Part shown: piece by piece, positions 35,701-48,512 of the stretch | Numbering within the stretch: position 1 is the stretch's first letter | Layout of the letters: every line of letters starts with the position of its first letter | Source of the DNA: Trichoplusia ni | Lineage: Eukaryota; Arthropoda; Insecta; Lepidoptera; Noctuidae | Reading direction: 5' to 3' | Assembly: GCF_003590095.1 (NCBI RefSeq) | Contig: NC_039493.1 | Coordinates: 2,046,001 to 2,110,000, forward strand | DNA length: 64,000 bases | Made by a program: the position numbers and the translations under genes | Notes under the pieces: model-generated | Seen by the model: the letters and a program-made list of their open reading frames with translations, nothing else | Told to the model about the DNA's origin: nothing | The model's database searches: none

Positions 35701-38700
35701 AATGGCCGAAAAAATTGAACTAGCGAAAACGTTTTGATATCGAATCGGTACTATGGAATCGATCAATGGCTCAAATTTGTTTAGATAGTGGACATACGAC
35801 ATTCCGTTTTTTAATTTTCCGTAAGTATAAATTCTTTCCGCTCGTTGTGTACCGTGAGAAGTGTGTTGCAATAGCTTCGTAGCAACGCATCGCGTTTGTC
35901 GCTACATACATTGAAATATTTAAGATGCACTAGGCAGTCAGGTTCGCGTTAGCCAATAAGCCCCGGGCCGCGGGTCAAGGACCTTTTGAAGGCCCTTGCA
36001 CATGTGCAGTCCGTCCGTAGCTGGGCCCACTATTGAAGGTTATATCGAAATGTTTGGAATAGACATCTTATATATACAAGTTGATTAATCCTCTATTGTC
36101 TAAACGCTATTAGTTACAATACATTATTATTTTAATATAAATTACTTGAGATACTTTATTAATTTTATGCCTTTTAGTTAAGTAATAGGTGAATTACCTC
36201 TTAAGCTTAAAAATCAGTCAGCGCGTGCTACATAAGTCTTAAAGCTAGCGACCGCTACCAATACGGGTTATGAATGTTTAGTCCAACTCCTTTTATTGTT
36301 TCGCGATCGTTAATTGATTAGATAAAACACGGGCAAGCTCGGGAAGTTATATAACTTCTATTATTTTAAAACCTCACGTGAAAATACGTGTATTGCGAGC
36401 TTATTGTTCCCATTAGACGTTAAACATTAGACTATTTGTTTAATATTTGCAGAAGTTTAGACTCGTGTTTTTATGCTCCGTTGCGTTTGTATAAGCGAAA
36501 GAGATGATATAAGAAAAATAAAAGTTCTAAAGTACATTTTACTAAAAGGGCTTATTAAATTTCTTCGTGACCTAGTTGCATATTTTCTGTAGCTGTGCTC
36601 TCGGAAGCAATCTTTCTGATTCTGAGAACTTGAAATTAGTTTACAGCTGAGTAATAACTGCATAAATGGGGTTTCTCTCTATACCGTAAATAAAATATAG
36701 ATAAATGCTACTTGAAAATCCTTTTTCAGGTTAATAATATATAGAAAGTTGTAACTAAATGACAACTATAACTAATATTTTTAAAATTAACCTGGTTCTG
36801 TACAAGTGGTACATTTATCATTTCTTGATAGATCAGATTTAAAGGCCACTCGTACAATACACCGAAGCTACAGGCGTATAATTTGTATCTCGTTAATTTA
36901 CATAGGAATATATTACCATGCATGAGTACTTTCACATGGCGTCGTATGCACAAACGTATCTCATATTATCTTGATGTTAGGTTGCATGCTTAATATACAG
37001 TATTCGAATTTGGTGACTTTATCTAGATACCGTTATCTGAATCTGTTTAATTTAAATACATTTTTTATTTATTTTCATTCAATACTTGAATGGGATTGGC
37101 AACCTTTTTGGATTTGATCTTTGTTTACAAATTATTGATTTTTGTTACATTCAACATTTAAATACAAACGTTGTACTTCGATTTGTTAATTTTTACAATA
37201 GACAGAAGGACTCTTAATCCAAAGGTTGGCAATCGCTAACATTGTACGGCTTTGCTTGTTTCGAAACTTTAGGGTTTTTTTTTTGTTTTTATTTCAATCA
37301 CGTTTGCTTGTATTCTTCAAATGCTTTGGGTGCTTTGACAATTAATATACTTACTGCTAAATATTATTACTTGTGCCGCAACCGCGTTTTTTAGAAGACT
37401 TTTATGTATTGTTTGCCGTGAAATTGTTTTTCTGGTACTGGTACATAACAGACTTAGGATTGCAAGTATGATATTAAAACTGGGAAATAGATGCATTTAA
37501 TTCATTATAGTTAAATAGAAAATGTTCTATTCTAGTCTTCTACCATTTTAGTGCAGAAAATTTTCCGTTTACGACTTTTCAAAGTTTACTATTAAACAGG
37601 TATGCCTAGCGATTGTTTGCGGGGGCAGTAACGATTTGTTTCCGTTAATTAAGCGACGACTCGCATCAGATGCTGAGTGTTGCAACTTGTTCTTTATTTA
37701 CTAATCACTATAAACATAGCTATTTTTTTCTTAAAATACTAAGCTAGTAGATGAATATACTAACACCACACTAATATTTAAAAGGCGGTGGTTTGCAATG
37801 TATTTGAATATTTGATACTTCTTTGCTGTGAAACGCCTGGAATAATTTTGATAAAATTTAGTATTGAGGTGTCTAACACTCTTGATTAGTATGTGATAAG
37901 CACGGGAAACACCTTGCAATCTTGAATAAATGTGTGAAAAAAAAAACTATTATTACTGCATAAATTTTACAAGAATACATTATGTAAAAAACATCATTAA
38001 ACTTTATTACATGCTTGAAATATAATTAGGTAAGCAATCTCGGCCTTTGACTATTAAAAATACATGTTCTCAGGAAAATCGCAAGGTTGAGTAGTCCGAA
38101 ATCAATCTTTAAAGAGCGGCGTTATGTTCGAAAACAAAATTAAAGCTGAATATTTGTCTGGATGTATACACACAAAATCAAGAAATTATTCATTATATTC
38201 TATTATTTTTTTATAGGGTGTTATTTTTACGGTTAACTGCCTTTTAGTATTTTTAAGTGCCTTAGTTTTTGATCTCATTGGCACGTGGCCGGTCTTCTTT
38301 TCGAATTATTGTTAGGGAATGTTTTTTTTAGTAGAAACTGCCGTTCCATTACCCATCCATCATTAACCATCCTTGTAATGTGCAACTCGCTTAGTAGAAA
38401 ATCTGAGAGCAGGACTGCAATGATTGAAAACAACTTCATTGAAAGCGAAATAGAGCGCTACAATATGCGTAGCGCTGTCTCGCTTCCATTGCAACAATAG
38501 CTTGTTCACTAGCGCATCAGATCTCTACCTAATTGTTTTCTGCATCTCCTTTTATTTACGGGATAACTTTATGAGAAGAGATTATTATTATCAGCCTTTA
38601 GTGTTCCACTTCAGGACAAAGGCCTCCTTCCCCGCTTTCCATTTATCTCTGCCCATGGCTAACAGAAGCCAGTTTCGTGTGAAAGAATCTCTACTTTAAC

Positions 38701-41700
38701 ACTTTACTAATGATATATGCTATATTATAGGAGAAGACAGAAATCAACGACACCTCACACGCCATCAGCGCCCCCGTACCACGACACGGTGACGATAGAC
38801 TCTGACACGGAGCAGGACTACGAGCAACGGCGGCGGGAGTACTGGCACGAACAGCATCGAGTGCAATCACCTATTATGGTCTCAGGTTAGTATGGTAACC
38901 TTACCTTACGCCCTTGTTCGAAAACTACACTGATAAGTCATACAATGGTGTCGGTATTTGTACTTGTCAAGCGGAATGATAAAGACAGGGTTTATGTTAT
39001 TGTAATTTATATTATAGTGTCGTTTTTGAACATGGCTTGCACGTTGCTAAGATGCCGTGATACTGCTTGTAAAGCTGAGTTAAAGATTCCCAGCTTACTG
39101 TCTTATTAGCTTTCTCTTAGTAGGGTAAGGTAATCCTCGGTGAAATTTGTATGTAAGGTGGTCAGGCCGGGCCTGCGCATTAAATAATGTAGCATTCTGC
39201 AGTACTTCACGTTATGCAGAAGCAAGATTGAAGTTCTTCTTAGTCCTAAAGTGTACGAAATCCCGTTTCAAGTCTGCAAAATCAATTCACGACTTTTCTG
39301 TAAGTTGTTATAGACACAAAACTTACCTATTTTGCTTGAGGAAAATAAGGCGACAAGAAATCAACCTAATAAATTATTAACATGCCCTTGAAACTCGAAT
39401 CTTGTTGATCTGTATTAAATTTAATAAATTTACAGTTCTCGATGATTGAAACAGATTCGTAGGTCAAGTTTATCGTGACCCCGACGTTTTAGAATAAATT
39501 CTTGGAAGGAAAGTAGTTAACTTTTTCGGATCAGTATATCTGGCTTCCGGGGACTGTTGCTATGCACAAATTGCCATACAGTTGTGTTTATCCATATCAA
39601 GCGGTTTTATTGACTCTATTCCTAGTATATTAAGTAAATAAAAGTTACAAACATGTCGTGCCAGTAAATACCGTTACCATCTTATCTCTGGTTGTTGTTT
39701 CGATTAAACTATATTAAACTTAGATTTACATAATATTGTTACTTGGCTATAAACATAATATAATCACAGAAGAATGTCTAAATAAAACATTTAGAAGAAG
39801 TTGTAATAAATTGGTAATACTCTTTGTGCCCCGCGGCCCTGTCCGTCTCGCTATCGGTTTTTGCGGAAAAAGTTTATGTCCTTCCTTGGATTTGAAACCA
39901 TCCCCTTAAGTCCTGAGTTTTTTATTTGCGTCGGTGTAACAGACAATATCTTACACATTTCTTTGTCGATTGTATGACATGTACGGTAAGCAAAAGTACA
40001 AGATTTCATAGTTTCTTGAATACTTCGTGTTGGGACTGAGAAGCAAAGTATCAAACAAAAATCTGCTAAATATATTAATGAACACCAAAACACCTCTTTT
40101 AAAATTGGTCTGCGTTTACTTTAATTTCTGACCTGTTATGTAGGATATTGTAGCGGTATATTTATTTATCGTGAGTGTATTGTCCACCAGATTCGCCAGT
40201 CCACGAGGTGTCGGTCCGGTCGCGTGATTACAGCCCGCGCCGTACGCGACGCCGCAGTCCGCCGCGCCGACGCCGCAGCCGCTCCCGCGACAGACATCGT
40301 GACAGAGACTTCAAACAACATCGGTGAGACATCCACCACTTATTAATACTTAGCTCAATAATAAGAATAGTTTTTGTTTCAAATCTGAATGTTAGTGAAA
40401 AATGGATGAATACGCAATAATTTTGATCATTGTGCAATGAAATGGATATTATTTCTTAATATTGGCTTCAGCTCTTTTATATTGATTACACTAGCGATGA
40501 AATTCGAGTTCGATTGCCGTTGTAATGTAAATGGACAATTTTTGTACATATAAAAGTAGAAATGAAGCTTTGGGTTAGAATGTCCTAAATATGCTATGTT
40601 GCTGTCCAATTAGCTGTGCGTTTGAGTTGATTCACCTGAACAGGACAAACATTGCGAATTTTATAAAGCAAGCTTCCCCTGTGTAAATATCCACTAAAAT
40701 AATATTTATGGTAGTAATGCTATTTGCTAAAATCACATTTAATTTGCCAATGCCCACTCAGTTTGGCCAAACTTTTAAACCTTCCAAACGCCCCTAAGTT
40801 TATATTTAAGCCCTACGCTCCTCATAGTTCCCAGTAGTGTGCAGTGCATTATGTGTGTAGGTCGCACAGCCGCAGCTCGATGAAGCGGCGGCGCTCGGGC
40901 TCGCGCGGGCGACGCCGCGGGTCCACGCAGTCGCCGCCGCGACACCGCGTCAAACACAGGGACTTGTCCAGGGAGAAACACAGGTATGATACCACTTATA
41001 CATTGCATATTTGTAAATGTATAAAGAACTTAAGTTAAAATGCTGGGAATTTTGAAATACTACCAAACTGCAGGTGACTATTTTCGTCTATGATTGACGA
41101 ACTAGAACTATAATTAGAAGAAAGAGTTTTGAAATAATAATTATACAAGGTGCAATGTCCATTATCCTCAGGCTACCGCCCCACGCCAATATCTCTTTTA
41201 CTTATGCCTCAACTGAGTTTACTTTACGTAAGCTTCTCTCACGATCAGCCATAAGCCATACCACGAGGTCATCCACTTAGCCAATCTGATCGGAATCATC
41301 CTTGTTTAGTTCCTCTGTTCATTAAACTCGTCTGCATTTACTTAAAACCGAAATAACTCATTGATATCTCATTCCCAATTCCACTAATATCATAACTCTA
41401 ATATATAATTGTAAAGAAACTAAATTTACATAATTTATATAACAGTCTCATGTTGGTTCATAAACGTATTTAAATGCATGCATTCGCACTAATATCAGTT
41501 AATTGACACACGTATTTTGTATTTCAATCAGCCAAGGAAAACATCATCATAGGTAAATACTCCTTTCTGTATATTGGTCATGGTCTACCACACATTAACT
41601 CGCACCTCATCATTGCAACAGGACATCTTTATAATCACCATGTAAATAAACTCTATCATTGGACCTTCATATTACCCTTAAAGTAGACATCGTCAAACAT

Positions 41701-44700
41701 CACTTGAAAACTGAAACAAGATAAACTCCACAATTACATAAAACACCAGAACACTAATGTAATCTCTCTGTAAGATAGGGTACCCTTCATACAAATTATA
41801 GTACAGTTGTCAAAAGTGTTTGAAAGTATAAAATTAATACCAGAAATCAGGTCTGTGAAAACAAGGTATAACTCAGTATCAAAATGGTCTTAACTAAGTC
41901 TGTAAGTTGGTTTGCCAATAACTTGTGATAAAAAAGACCAGACATAACCCTGTATTGAATTGTATATTTTAATTAGAAATATTTGTTCTCTGTTCCAATC
42001 AGACAAAGAAAGGGTTGTCCACGGTAAAAAATTGAACTATTAATGATACTATTCGATTTATTTTTTTCAAAAATTGGTTAGCCTACCTAAACCTACAGAA
42101 ACAGTTTTATTTTTATTAAAATACTTAACCAAACACAGAAATAACGTAGTTGTAGTATTTTTCTTTTAAGTAAAATTTTACTTTAAATTGTTTGAATTGA
42201 AATGAAACCAACATTGTTTTTCTATTCAATCAGGCATGGGAAGAAAAAAAAGAATAGGTAAATACTTGCATTTTTATGTGATTAGTTAGTGTAAACGAAA
42301 ATTTATTACGGATTGTTACGGATAAATAATAATACTGATGTAAGAATTATTACTCCATGTTAAAACAGTTGGACCTAGAAGACGAAAGTCTATGCAATCA
42401 GTTTCAGACATACTAAAACCATGTTTATATCTATCAAAGAATCAGCGTCGTCATGAATGAATCCTCATCCAATCATTCGATATCATCTACCCATCACATG
42501 TCCGCTATTATCATCTCATGATCTATCATTATCATACAGGAAATGCTTATATGGCCTGGCCTACTTAATTACAAGGACTTATTAATTTGACACTTATGAC
42601 TTCAAACATGTGATAACCAATTTGGAATGTCGTAAAAAGGCGTGACTGCTAATCACATCTCACACAGCTTATAGGGCATCTAAACTTTCAGGACCGGCCT
42701 TAAATCTAGACTAAAATATACGTAAACTACAGTGATGAACTTTCTCTACGCAGGGTGAAGCACGAGTCGCCCAGTCCACCGACGATGTTACAACGCAAGA
42801 TAGACTTCAAAGAGAAAATCAGTGATACAAGCCTATTTGCTGAACTGGTGAAAGACAAACATAAGAGGGCCAAGGTAAATTTTGAATACACAAATATATT
42901 TCTCATTTAATTTATTATTGAGCGCTGTTAACTAGTAAATTAACACGAGCGAGTATTTTAAGTATAATTGTGAATTTTATTGTTGTTTGTTGCCATCTAT
43001 CTTTAATCTATCTATCTCTCTTGTTGTGATGTTAATAATATTTCGTCAACAAAAAGCAAATAGGTGTCAATTCATGTCTACATTTAATGGTCTAAATAAA
43101 TATTGTTGTTTCTCAGAAATTGCAAGAAATCTGAATCAGAAGGAGGAAGAGTCTCAGGCGCTCTGTCGAATGCTACGTCGAACAACAACCCGGAGGTGCT
43201 GGCTATCGACGAGTTGTCCAATACTACCTGCGATAGTACCACACAAGTGAGGATAATATTTTCATTAGTTTATTAGACTTAATTACTTTGCAGATTAGTT
43301 AGGCATATCATTGCTGAAAGTTCACTGTTTTGCTTAATTGTTTCAATAGCGACAGTCGAAGTTTAAAAAAAGTATTGTTGGACAATATTTTATAGAAATT
43401 TACCAACCAAAAAATTTATAATTGTAAAAAAACAAATTTTAATGGTGAAAACATCATGAGTTATTTGTTTAACAATAATGTTTGTTATCCATCAGCCGCT
43501 GAAGGAGAACGGCTCAGCATGTCCTCCTGCCCCCTCGGCCCCGGCCGTCGCGTCAGGCGGTGCGTCAGGCGGTGCGTCAGGCGGCGCGTCAGACGGCGCG
43601 TCAGGCTCGGGCGACGTGGTGGACATCCCGATGCCGGGCGCGCTGCAGCCGCCGCCCGAGTTCCCGAGCCGCGCGCCCGCCAACGGGGACGCCGCGCCCG
43701 CGCCGCCGCAGCCGCCGCAGCCCCCGCAGCCGCCGCAGCCACCGCCCGCTGATGCCGCGCTAGAGGTACAAAAATCGGTTTAAATATCTTACATATATAT
43801 GCCCTTGTTTATAACTATCTTATTTTGATTGCAGCGATGTAGAATCACAAAAATGCTAGAATACATGTGATATCCTTTATTTCTATTCAGTCAACACAGC
43901 CTGCCAAAGAAGACAGCCCCGTGGCGGCAGCCCCGCCGGCAGCAGCAGCAGCAACAGCAACGGCAACCAGTCCGTCACGACGAGCGCGCAGCACCAGCGT
44001 GGTGGAGACTGTATACTACCAGAACACGCAGCCGCCGCCCGCCAAGCCAAGAGCCTCACCAAGCTGCCCATGCCGCCCAACACGCAGGTACACTAAAAAC
44101 AACACTTATACCATACCAATAACGCTATTATCTAGCCTATAATGTAAGTAAATTGAATCCTGATAAATATATGATTATCTTTTCCCCCCATGTTATAGCA
44201 ATTAACTTATAGTAAAATCCTCAAATCTTTTTAATTATATTCCAGGTCGAAGACCTTAAAACGTTAGCTAACGAAAGCCGCTGAGCACACCATCTCCATC
44301 ACCCGTCAAGAAGCCTGAGAGCCCAAGAAGACTGGCATCATGAACTTACCCATGCCACCCGGTAACTATACAAACTATAGCTTTATTTTATTGAGTAAGC
44401 AATTGAAAAAGATAACAATTTCCATATTACGATAATATTGTGATGAGTAAGTTGCTTAAAATCAGTGACATCAGTAACATGTTGTGTGTGTCAGTGATCC
44501 CGGGCTCGGAGGAGTTGTCTGGTGAGGAGCTGGACGGCGGCACTCCGCCGCCCGCCCTCGCGCCGCGACCACTACTCGCACGTGTTCAGCAGAAGCAAGC
44601 AGGCAAGGATAACGTAAGATACATATACTGTTCATATTACCCGCCCCTTGAGTTACGTATCATTTATTTAGTTTTGCATCTACCTTTTCGGACTTCTGTA

Positions 44701-46743
44701 GGTATTTTAAGCCCAAAATTTGTCAAGTCTCCCTTGACACAAAATATTACAGTCGCATATGAAATCAACACTAAATTTGTCATTTTCAGATAGTTACTAT
44801 CTTGAAAGCTCATAATTGTTGTAATTTTCAGTCTGGTTCAAAGCTAAAACGGCCGCGTATCCTGAAACGTCGCGGCTCCAAGGTGGTGCCCGTGGCGACG
44901 CCCACACACCACGCTAAGGACTGGGGAGAAAAATGTGTTGATGGCTTCCAGGTACTTATTCATAATAATTAAGCTAAAGTGTATGAAACCATTTCGATGG
45001 ACATGTAAAAGATGGTTACTGCTTTTCCTAACAGTTTTTTTTTTACTTGTTTCTGTATATACTACTGTAGTTACTAATGTTACTATCCAAATTAATGAAA
45101 CCTAGCATAAATTTATGAAATTCTATTCATATTATGTACTTGATTCCGTTCTCTGTTTGGATACGAAACGTAAGAATTATATTATTTACAAAGAATACAA
45201 ACAGCAATCCATGATTTTTTGTATCTAGGTCATCACGCAAATCGGTGAGGTACCTACGGGCAGGTGTACAAGGCCCGCGACAAGAACACCGGCAGCTGTG
45301 GCGCTGAAGAAAGTGCGCCTCGAGAACGAGAAGGAAGTTTCCCCATCACCGCCGTAAGGGAGATCAAGATCCTGCGACAACTTAACCATAAGAACATCGT
45401 CAACCTCAGAGAAATTGTCACTGATAAACAAGACGCCTTAGATTTTAGGAAGGTGAGATACCTCCATATAAATGATTTGATCTGTCTGTATACTCATATC
45501 CGAATTTCGTATTTACTTAATTTATGTTTGTTTTGCCTTTGCAACATCTGATTGATGAAACTGTAATGTAGTTGTACTTTGTAGGCTACTTGTTAAAATA
45601 GTTTTTTTTTAATTGTGTTGTTAACACTGAAATAAAGATCATTCTTCAACCAAACATTTGTATCCAGGACAAGGGTTCCTTCTATCTGGTATTCGAGTAC
45701 ATGGACCACGACCTGATGGGTCTGCTGGAGTCGAAGATGGTGGACTTCACGGAGTCGCACAACGCGTCCATCATGCGCCAGCTGCTGGACGGACTCGCCT
45801 ACTGCCACCGCAAGAACTTCCTGCACAGAGACATCAAGTGCAGCAATATATTGATGAACAACAAGTGAGTTGTGTTTGTATTCCTTTTGTTTATATTTGT
45901 TATGTTTAAGTTGTTTTGTATATATTATATCATTTTGGTCATTGCTTTTGTTATTTAATTTAAATTTTTGAGGTTATTATCGATTTGATAGAAATTTTAA
46001 GTGAGTTGAGTAAAAAAATAAATGTAATCGGTATATTTAACTTGTATACACTTACAATAGTCTCGTATTGTTTAACTATCAGCTAATTAGTTTTTTAAAT
46101 CAGTGTCGTATTATTTTGGAAATCAAATGAAGTTGGTATGATGTGTGCAGAGGCGAGGTGAAGCTGGGCGACTTCGGCCTGGCGCGGCTGTGGTCGGCCG
46201 AGGACCGGCAGCGGCCCTACACCAAACAAGGTCATCACGCTGTGTACCGCCGCCGAGCTGCTGCTGGGCGAGGAGCGCTACGGACCCGCCGTCGACGTCT
46301 GGTCCATGGGCTGCATACTCGGGGAGCTCTTCCTCAAGCATCCGCTCTTCCAGGTGAGATATTCATTTTGAAATATTATATACTAGGCTACGTACCCTAC
46401 GGTTTTGTTCGTGAACCTATGTTCGATTAGGATTTCAAATGATATGTGATGTATGTGCTACGTGGTCGGCAGGCCAACGTGGAGATGATGCAGCTGGAGA
46501 TGATCTCCCGCGTGTGCGGCACGCCGGTGCCGGGCGTGTGGCCGGGCGTTGTCGCTGCCGCTGTGGCACACGCTGCGGCCCAAGCGCTTCCACAAGCGCT
46601 GCGTGCGCGAGCAGTTCGCCTTCATGCCGCCGCACGCGCTCACGCTGCTGGACCGCATGCTGGAGCTCGACCCCGAGCGCAGGATCTCCGCTGACGACGC
46701 GCTCAAGAGCCCCTGGCTCAAGAACGTGGTCCCCGACCAGTGA
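32734..46743 (+). CDS. Cdk12: Cyclin-dependent kinase 12 (Cdk12/13 family), C-terminal tail exon missing
   Basis: Exons: 32734-33500, 38731-38885, 40191-40323, 40861-40983, (microexons, see below), 42754-42874, 43117-43246, 43496-43765, 43891-44087, 44246-44361, 44495-44613, 44832-44951, 45229-45452, 45668-45864, 46151-46353, 46473-46739; about 1,050 codons. The N-terminal half is a His/Lys-rich then Arg/Ser-rich RS domain; proline- and Gly/Ser-rich linkers follow. The kinase domain shows the Gly loop and PITAVREIKIL helix (45229 exon), MDHDLMGLLES and HRDIKCSNILM (45668 exon), DFGLARL and the activation loop (46151 exon), and a helical C-lobe. With cyclin K it phosphorylates Ser2 of the RNA polymerase II tail and supports long-gene elongation. 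Six exons (43117, 43891, 44246, 45229, 46151, 46473) carry small indels, mainly single G/C losses, that break the frame; phases of intact neighbours show the expected lengths. Start chosen at ACCATGG. Confidence 0.92.
33501..38730 (+). other. First coding intron of Cdk12 (5.2 kb)
   Basis: GT (33501) to AG (38730). It contains no recognisable gene. A LINE-tail fragment sits near its 3' end (38586-38680). The rest is unremarkable AT-rich sequence with poly-T runs. Confidence 0.7.
38586..38680 (-). repeat. LINE 3' tail fragment in Cdk12 intron
   Basis: On the plus strand it reads 'tccacttcaggacaaaggcc' followed by 'tccttccccgctttccattt', preceded by an ATTATTATC run. This is the inverse complement of the same LINE tail seen at 26-115, hence minus orientation. 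Confidence 0.5.
41532..41552 (+). CDS. Candidate Cdk12 microexon 1 (21 nt)
   Basis: It is bounded by TTTCAATCAG and GTAAATAC. In the phase set by the flanking exons it would insert seven codons (S/R-QGKHHH type), keeping frame. The upstream tract is moderately pyrimidine-rich. See microexons 2 and 3 for the shared pattern. Confidence 0.5.
   Translation, partial: PRKTSS
42003..42023 (+). CDS. Candidate Cdk12 microexon 2 (21 nt)
   Basis: It is bounded by TGTTCCAATCAG and GTAAAA with a good pyrimidine tract (tgttctctgttcc). It would insert seven codons (RQRKGCP type) with the same phase-2 borders as the flanking exons. Confidence 0.5.
42234..42257 (+). CDS. Candidate Cdk12 microexon 3 (24 nt)
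   Basis: It is bounded by TTTTTCTATTCAATCAG and GTAAATAC. It would insert eight codons (RHGKKKKN type) in frame. Its acceptor and donor contexts are almost identical to those of microexon 1, suggesting duplication. Confidence 0.55.
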   Translation, partial: AWEEKKE

Positions 46744-47253
46744 GTCACACCTTTGTTTGTTAGGGCCAGGACATACGTATAGCTCCTTGTTGCACCGCCA
46801 GAGAGCACCGATATCTTTAGGTACTACTCAGGATAGCTCGACGACTGGCATTTTGCAGTGAGATTTAATCGACGTGCAGCCACAACAAACCTATTTACAT
46901 TTAGTGTGTATGTATGTGGATCATTGAATTGTTGGCACTGCCTTATCACAATCTCACAATACAACGTCTACACAGCTTGGTCTTCTTCAAACATAACACA
47001 TAGAATTATGTACGCGACATAAAGAAGATATTTCACAAGCAAGGAAATGCATAATCATATTCATCAATCCATTATCATCTGCTGTATATTATTATGAACC
47101 TGCTTACTATTCCTTCTATTCCACTGTGTAATAACATTCAGCCATCTGTGTTTGGTGATTCTGGCTATTTGGCCCCGGATTTTCGCACCTGATAGTTGGT
47201 GGTTTACACCCACACTCACAAATAACATCATACATTAATTGATGCTCATGGAG

Positions 47254-48253
47254 NNNNNNNNNNNNNNNNNNNNNNNNNNNNNNNNNNNNNNNNNNNNNNN
47301 NNNNNNNNNNNNNNNNNNNNNNNNNNNNNNNNNNNNNNNNNNNNNNNNNNNNNNNNNNNNNNNNNNNNNNNNNNNNNNNNNNNNNNNNNNNNNNNNNNNN
47401 NNNNNNNNNNNNNNNNNNNNNNNNNNNNNNNNNNNNNNNNNNNNNNNNNNNNNNNNNNNNNNNNNNNNNNNNNNNNNNNNNNNNNNNNNNNNNNNNNNNN
47501 NNNNNNNNNNNNNNNNNNNNNNNNNNNNNNNNNNNNNNNNNNNNNNNNNNNNNNNNNNNNNNNNNNNNNNNNNNNNNNNNNNNNNNNNNNNNNNNNNNNN
47601 NNNNNNNNNNNNNNNNNNNNNNNNNNNNNNNNNNNNNNNNNNNNNNNNNNNNNNNNNNNNNNNNNNNNNNNNNNNNNNNNNNNNNNNNNNNNNNNNNNNN
47701 NNNNNNNNNNNNNNNNNNNNNNNNNNNNNNNNNNNNNNNNNNNNNNNNNNNNNNNNNNNNNNNNNNNNNNNNNNNNNNNNNNNNNNNNNNNNNNNNNNNN
47801 NNNNNNNNNNNNNNNNNNNNNNNNNNNNNNNNNNNNNNNNNNNNNNNNNNNNNNNNNNNNNNNNNNNNNNNNNNNNNNNNNNNNNNNNNNNNNNNNNNNN
47901 NNNNNNNNNNNNNNNNNNNNNNNNNNNNNNNNNNNNNNNNNNNNNNNNNNNNNNNNNNNNNNNNNNNNNNNNNNNNNNNNNNNNNNNNNNNNNNNNNNNN
48001 NNNNNNNNNNNNNNNNNNNNNNNNNNNNNNNNNNNNNNNNNNNNNNNNNNNNNNNNNNNNNNNNNNNNNNNNNNNNNNNNNNNNNNNNNNNNNNNNNNNN
48101 NNNNNNNNNNNNNNNNNNNNNNNNNNNNNNNNNNNNNNNNNNNNNNNNNNNNNNNNNNNNNNNNNNNNNNNNNNNNNNNNNNNNNNNNNNNNNNNNNNNN
48201 NNNNNNNNNNNNNNNNNNNNNNNNNNNNNNNNNNNNNNNNNNNNNNNNNNNNN
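47254..48253. other. Assembly gap (1,000 Ns)
   Basis: Exactly 1,000 Ns, a conventional placeholder size. It interrupts the 5' LTR of the retrotransposon on its right, and probably hides the Cdk12 tail exon from its left. The 0.5 kb between the last Cdk12 exon and the gap (46744-47253) shows no exon. Confidence 0.95.
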
Positions 48254-48494
48254 GGCCGTCTTCAGCCAGCTTCCGTGCAGCTTCAGCCAGCTCACCGGGC
48301 ACCCTACGTGGACCCCCAGGGACGGTACCCCCTCACTCATATAAAAGCGAGGACTTGATTACCTGTGCCACAAACCCGCGACCTAGCCGGACCTAGTTCT
48401 ATTAAAGACCTTTTTGGAGATCTATCTCTGGTTTTCTTTCTCCCTAATTGGTTAACGGTCCGCACAGCCTACCTGTGCGGCCCTCACCGTTACA
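48254..48494 (+). repeat. 5' LTR, 3' portion only
   Basis: It matches the last 241 bp of the 3' LTR apart from one C in a C run and ends in CACCGTTACA. The upstream 815 bp or so lie in the gap. Confidence 0.9.
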
Positions 48495-48512
48495 GTGGCG
48501 CCCAATCTTTAC
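48495..48512 (+). promoter_or_regulatory. Primer binding site of the LTR element
   Basis: GTGGCGCCCAATCTTTAC directly abuts the 5' LTR. TGGCGCC is the complement of common tRNA 3' ends (Lys-type among others). The priming tRNA cannot be named with confidence. Confidence 0.65.

Noticed and set aside
41851..41865. A fourth possible Cdk12 microexon (15 nt, also phase-compatible)
   Set aside because: Its acceptor lacks a pyrimidine tract and its context does not match the other three.
43456..43783. Several overlapping frames on both strands in the GC-rich stretch
   Set aside because: They are by-products of high GC. Only the frame starting at 43496 continues the Cdk12 phases.
32734..46743. Cdk12 copy as a pseudogene
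   Set aside because: Introns, splice sites and most exons are intact, and the lesions are clustered and mostly G/C losses near a gap. Consensus error fits better, though reads are needed to settle it.
47235..48396. Three long open frames of 355-385 codons
   Set aside because: They consist almost entirely of Ns from the assembly gap.
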